Assembly: GCA_028819475.1 (NCBI GenBank)
Contig: JAPPLJ010000067.1
Coordinates: 124,001-188,000, forward strand
Source of the DNA: Rhodospirillaceae bacterium
Lineage (GTDB): Bacteria > Pseudomonadota > Alphaproteobacteria > Bin65
DNA length: 64,000 bases
Reading direction: 5' to 3'
A program made the position numbers and the translations under genes. Positions 61,101-64,000 of the stretch are shown piece by piece (the stretch's first letter is position 1; each line of letters begins with the position of its first letter). The notes beneath the pieces were generated by a model. That model searched no databases. It saw nothing but the letters and a program-made list of their open reading frames with translations, and was not told the DNA's origin.

Positions 61101-61820
61101 ATGAAGATTCAGACTTTATTGAATTCATCAAGAATGATGATGTTCGAGAATGAGCTCGAAGGCTTCGATTACTCAGCCCACGGTACCGCCTTTCTCTGTT
61201 TTTACCATCAACAATTGTATGCCGTTACTGCAGGACATGTAATCGGGAGTTATGATGCCGAAGCACTTCGCGTAATGATTCACCCAGAAGTGCGAGAGTT
61301 TCTGCCACACAATGCTCAGGTGACCTTGGTTTCTGCCGAACAAGACGACCCGGATTACGCAGATCTAGCAATTTTGCCTATCGAGCTAACGATGTTCGAC
61401 CAACGTTGTTTCAGGGACAGTCCGCCGTTTGATTTATCCGAGCAGTTGGTCAATTCTACACCGCCTCCGACCGGTAAATTAGTTTTTCGAGGATTTCCTT
61501 CAGACAAATCAGGTATAAATTTTGACACGGCTAAGATCAAGGTGCAGCCCGTGATACTTGAAGGTGATCGAGTGGGAAGGGCTCCGATGGCTCATTGCCA
61601 TGTGATGAGGCTGCGCGATGTTTCGCATTGTTCCACACTAGACGGATTTAGTGGAAGTCCTGTTTTCTGGATAAGTAACCAAGACCCGACAAGGAAGGAA
61701 TACCGTTTCGCAGGCGTCTTGATCAAAGGAACATATGTGTCGAAGACAGCATACTACGTTGAAGCAGAAGTGCTTATGAGAGCACTCAACAAAATTTCAT
61801 CAACATCAAGAACAGATTGA
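61101..61820 (+). CDS. Trypsin-like serine protease domain protein
   Basis: A 239-residue protein with a chymotrypsin-fold catalytic triad in order: His-46 in AVTAGHVIG, Asp-88 in DYADLAILPI, and Ser-184 in LDGFSGSPVFW. No signal peptide is seen, so it should be cytoplasmic. Such stand-alone trypsin-like domains are known as effectors or processing modules in bacterial conflict systems. GC is lower than in the flanks (visibly about 45%) and codon use differs, suggesting transfer. The ATG at 61101 has GGGAG 5 bp upstream; a GTG two codons earlier is possible. No partner gene is obvious within 250 bp on the same strand. Confidence 0.8.
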   Translation: MKIQTLLNSSRMMMFENELEGFDYSAHGTAFLCFYHQQLYAVTAGHVIGSYDAEALRVMIHPEVREFLPHNAQVTLVSAEQDDPDYADLAILPIELTMFDQRCFRDSPPFDLSEQLVNSTPPPTGKLVFRGFPSDKSGINFDTAKIKVQPVILEGDRVGRAPMAHCHVMRLRDVSHCSTLDGFSGSPVFWISNQDPTRKEYRFAGVLIKGTYVSKTAYYVEAEVLMRALNKISSTSRTD

Positions 61821-62064
61821 ATGAGGACAAGTTTTCAATGGCCAGGTTTGTCGGTCTTGGTCGTATGGTACTCGATTGCGCGTTGGTCTCCCCTGTGATT
61901 GGGTGAAACCCACCGACCTAAGAAAGCCGGCAAGGCACTCGGCCCGGCCTTGCATCGATATTGCCCTGCCATCCCAGGATATGGCTAGGCCGAGCATTCA
62001 TCGACGGCCACGCGCCTGAAGCTGTCTCTGGTCATTCAGTCTTTCATGAAATTCCCATGCCGAG

Positions 62065-62130
62065 GTGGAAGATGCCGATGCCCGCGGCTCGGACGCTGTA
62101 AGTATCCATGGCGCCTACGGCATCTTCCAC
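62065..62130. repeat. 13-bp inverted repeat at the 3' end of the AAA ATPase gene
   Basis: GTGGAAGATGCCG (62065-62077) is a perfect inversion of CGGCATCTTCCAC (62118-62130), which encodes the last codons of the ATPase gene. The loop is 40 bp. It might act in transcript termination, but there is no T-run. The 61.82-62.11 kb stretch holds nothing else I recognise. Confidence 0.6.
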
Positions 62131-63455
62131 AACCGGGACATCGGCACTGCATGAAAACGGTCGCCGAAGGGAATGCTGGTCTCGCCGTCAAAGAGCACGA
62201 CACCGCGGACGAAGCGGTCGCCGGCCGCCTTTTGGAGTTTGCGCAATCCGCGAAAGTCTTTCGAACTCACCGACGCGGCCGCCTTGATTTCGACGCCGGC
62301 GACGGCGCCGGACGCCTGCTCCATCACGATATCCGTTTCGGCGCCGTCCTTGTCCCGAAAATGGAAGAACCCGGTCGGTGTGTCCTGCCAACTCGCTTGT
62401 CTTCGCAATTCCTGAAATGCAAACGTTTCCAGCAATTGGCCCAGGAGGGTTCGATCTGCCGCCACAGCCTTGGCGTCAGCACCGAGCAAGGCTGCGGCGA
62501 GGCCGGTATCGGTGAGATGCAACTTCGGGCTCTTGACCAGCCGCTTCAGTCGGTTGCCGTGCCAGGCAGGGAGGCGTTCCAGCAGGAAAAGTCTCTCGAG
62601 AAGCGTAACGTAGTCCCCGATTGAAGGCCGACTGAGTTCGAAGGGCGAGGCCAGACTGCTGAGGTTGAAGAGTTGGGCCGTCTGCGCGGCTGCGGCGCGC
62701 AGGAGCCGTGGCAATACTTCGAGCGAGCGGACCCGCGTTATGTCCCGCGCGTCGCGCTGCACGAGCGCCTCCACATAGTCGCGATACCAGTTGGCCGAGC
62801 GCCTCGTTGTCGGGCGCTCCAAGGCCGCAGGATAGCCGCCGGCAACGATCTTCTCGACAAGCTGCCCACCCAGACGCTCGCATTGGAATATCGGGAAACC
62901 GTCTCCGAACAGGGCGTTCAGGAAGTCCGCATCGGGACGGGACGGGTTTGAATGACCCGTAAGCTCAAACTGTGTCAAAGGATGCAAGGGCACGATCTGT
63001 ATGCGTCCCGCCAGCGAATCCGACAATCGGGGAACGAGAAAGACATTGGTGGAGCCCGTAAGCAGGAAACGACCCGGAGCTCGATGGCGGTCCACGGTTA
63101 TCTTGATCGCTTCAAACAGCTCAGGAACACGCTGGATTTCGTCGAGGATGACGCGCTCCGGCAGGTCGGCAACGAAACCCGTCGGGTCCGCCAGGGCGCC
63201 GTCTCTCGTGACGGGATCGTCGAAGCTGAAATAGCTGTAGTCCCGGTCTTCCCGGGAGTATCCCCATGCGAGCCGGTTGCCAAGCCAAGTCAGGTGGTCG
63301 CCACGCCACGTCAGGTAGTTCGGCGCACAGGTGAATTGAGCAAGCGTGGTCTTGCCGCACTGACGCGGGCCATGTATCAGCACGACCGGAGAATCCTCTA
63401 GCGCTTCGACAAGCTGGCGCTCGACGGATCGGGGATAGAAGACCGGACTCGACAT
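62115..63455 (-). CDS. AAA ATPase of the DUF4143 type
   Basis: A 446-residue P-loop ATPase. Walker A is VVLIHGPRQCGKTTLAQF, Walker B is RVILDEIQRVPELFEAIKITVD, and sensor-like LLTGSTN follows. After these come the DUF4143 region (SANWYRDYVEALVQRDARDITRV, SRPSIGDYVTLLERLFLLERLPAW, SPKLHLTDTGLAAALL) and a PD-(D/E)XK-like C-terminus (LLGQLLETFAFQELRRQA, DGAETDIVME, VAGVEIKAAASVSSKDFRGLRKL). Between Walker A and Walker B there is an insert with three 7-residue repeats of the LTW type. The family is widespread in mobile and accessory regions and its biology is poorly known. Start at 63455 (MSSPVFYPR) chosen; upstream codons are not homologous. Confidence 0.9.
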   Translation of the reverse strand: MSSPVFYPRSVERQLVEALEDSPVVLIHGPRQCGKTTLAQFTCAPNYLTWRGDHLTWLGNRLAWGYSREDRDYSYFSFDDPVTRDGALADPTGFVADLPERVILDEIQRVPELFEAIKITVDRHRAPGRFLLTGSTNVFLVPRLSDSLAGRIQIVPLHPLTQFELTGHSNPSRPDADFLNALFGDGFPIFQCERLGGQLVEKIVAGGYPAALERPTTRRSANWYRDYVEALVQRDARDITRVRSLEVLPRLLRAAAAQTAQLFNLSSLASPFELSRPSIGDYVTLLERLFLLERLPAWHGNRLKRLVKSPKLHLTDTGLAAALLGADAKAVAADRTLLGQLLETFAFQELRRQASWQDTPTGFFHFRDKDGAETDIVMEQASGAVAGVEIKAAASVSSKDFRGLRKLQKAAGDRFVRGVVLFDGETSIPFGDRFHAVPMSRLWKMP

Positions 63456-64000
63456 CGGCCAATTGTAAGTTCGGAGTCCGGCTGATTGCAAGATAATGCG
63501 TCGGCCAATGGAATCCTTTTCCATCGTTTGTTCCGGTAAGCGGCCCATGAACGTGCGGCTCCCTGAGCCGCCGGGCGCAGCGTTCGGCGCTTGATGGCAT
63601 AGCCAGTCAGGCCGCCGTCAACCGCTCTGACGCCCCCATTGCCGTGCTCGGCGATTGCTCATCACGGCATCTGTCATCGCTCTCAGCTTGTCTCCCGGCC
63701 GCAAAGCCGGGGCGGTCGCCGTCCGCGGTCTCGCGGCTGATCGCAACGGCCTGACGGAAAACCCGATCCTTCCAGCGTCTCGATGGGTTGTCGATTTCTT
63801 GGGTTCCGCGCGCGCCTGAGAGACGAACGCGGCCCGGGTCATCAAATCGGACGCGGGATATTTCAATACAGGGGCGCCGGCGGGCGACACAGGGCGCCGG
63901 TCCGGGGCAGCGGTCCGGCGGGATCGTTCAGCATGACGGCGCCGGGATCCCCGTCACGGACGATCGCGGCCTCTCGCATACCATAACATTTTTGCTATCG
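63456..64000. other. Right end of window, no supported gene
   Basis: About 545 bp. Short minus frames (for example 63618-63890 and a 38-codon frame at 63863-63979) show no family similarity. The sequence GGATCGTTCAGCATG at 63921 also occurs at 10205, hinting at another dispersed element. A gene cut by the window edge cannot be excluded. Confidence 0.4.

Noticed and set aside
10205..63935. Fifteen-bp match GGATCGTTCAGCATG between 10205-10219 and 63921-63935
   Set aside because: Identity does not extend beyond the core, and neither copy lies in a supported gene; noted only as a possible dispersed fragment.

Overview
The window reads as chromosomal DNA of a high-GC alphaproteobacterium. The markers are a C4-pathway 5-aminolevulinate synthase, the division-site ATPase MipZ, an EipB-type envelope protein, a PII/glutamine synthetase pair behind a sigma-54 promoter, and a LexA box of the alphaproteobacterial form GAAC-N7-GAAC. 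The single tRNA, tRNA-His(GUG), keeps the G-1:C73 pair that many alphaproteobacteria have lost, which points outside the Rhizobiales/Rhodobacterales/Caulobacterales clade and is compatible with a Rhodospirillales-like lineage. Sulfonate, aromatic and amide catabolic genes suggest a marine or host-associated heterotroph, but that is inference.

Layout. 0-7 kb: tRNA-His, a Spy-like periplasmic protein, two PLP aminotransferases, a haloacid dehalogenase-type HAD protein, a damaged HigBA module, then glnB-glnA. 7-10 kb: an AT-rich AIPR-type phage-resistance gene, a HigA remnant and a RES/Xre toxin-antitoxin pair, followed by an 0.8-kb non-coding stretch with three copies of an unusual CATGAC element. 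10.9-19.4 kb: a ring-hydroxylation and ring-cleavage cluster (Rieske alpha/beta pair, molybdenum hydroxylase large subunit, second Rieske oxygenase, RidA, extradiol dioxygenase), interrupted by another RelE-type toxin-antitoxin pair. 19.4-30.3 kb: mipZ, hemA with a DegT-type aminotransferase, crcB, a formamidase gene set (fmdB, amiS/ureI-like channel, fmdA), an alpha/beta hydrolase and an EamA transporter.

30.4-49 kb is a housekeeping backbone (pyrB, a catalytically degenerate pyrC', plsY ... dprA, topA, rnr) split between plsY and dprA by a 9-kb catabolic island. The island encodes sulfolactate sulfo-lyase SuyAB, a LacI regulator with two tandem operators, a TRAP transporter, an HpsN-type sulfopropanediol dehydrogenase and two further dehydrogenases. 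Together these make a convincing route for uptake of 2,3-dihydroxypropane-1-sulfonate (DHPS), oxidation to sulfolactate and cleavage to pyruvate and sulfite. A perfect LexA box lies just upstream of dprA.

49-56.2 kb: a C-terminal processing protease, rpmG, dinB, eipB, aspS and a class II aldolase. 56.2-64 kb is accessory: palindromic repeats, an iron/2-oxoglutarate oxygenase overlapping a DUF1399-like protein with a regular C-X3-C-X3-C-X3-C tail, a CBS-HEPN protein, a membrane-anchored pentapeptide-repeat protein, a trypsin-like protease and an AAA/DUF4143 ATPase. The least explained material, and the best candidates for something new, are the oxygenase/Cys-tail pair, the CBS-HEPN and protease neighbourhood, and the CATGAC elements.
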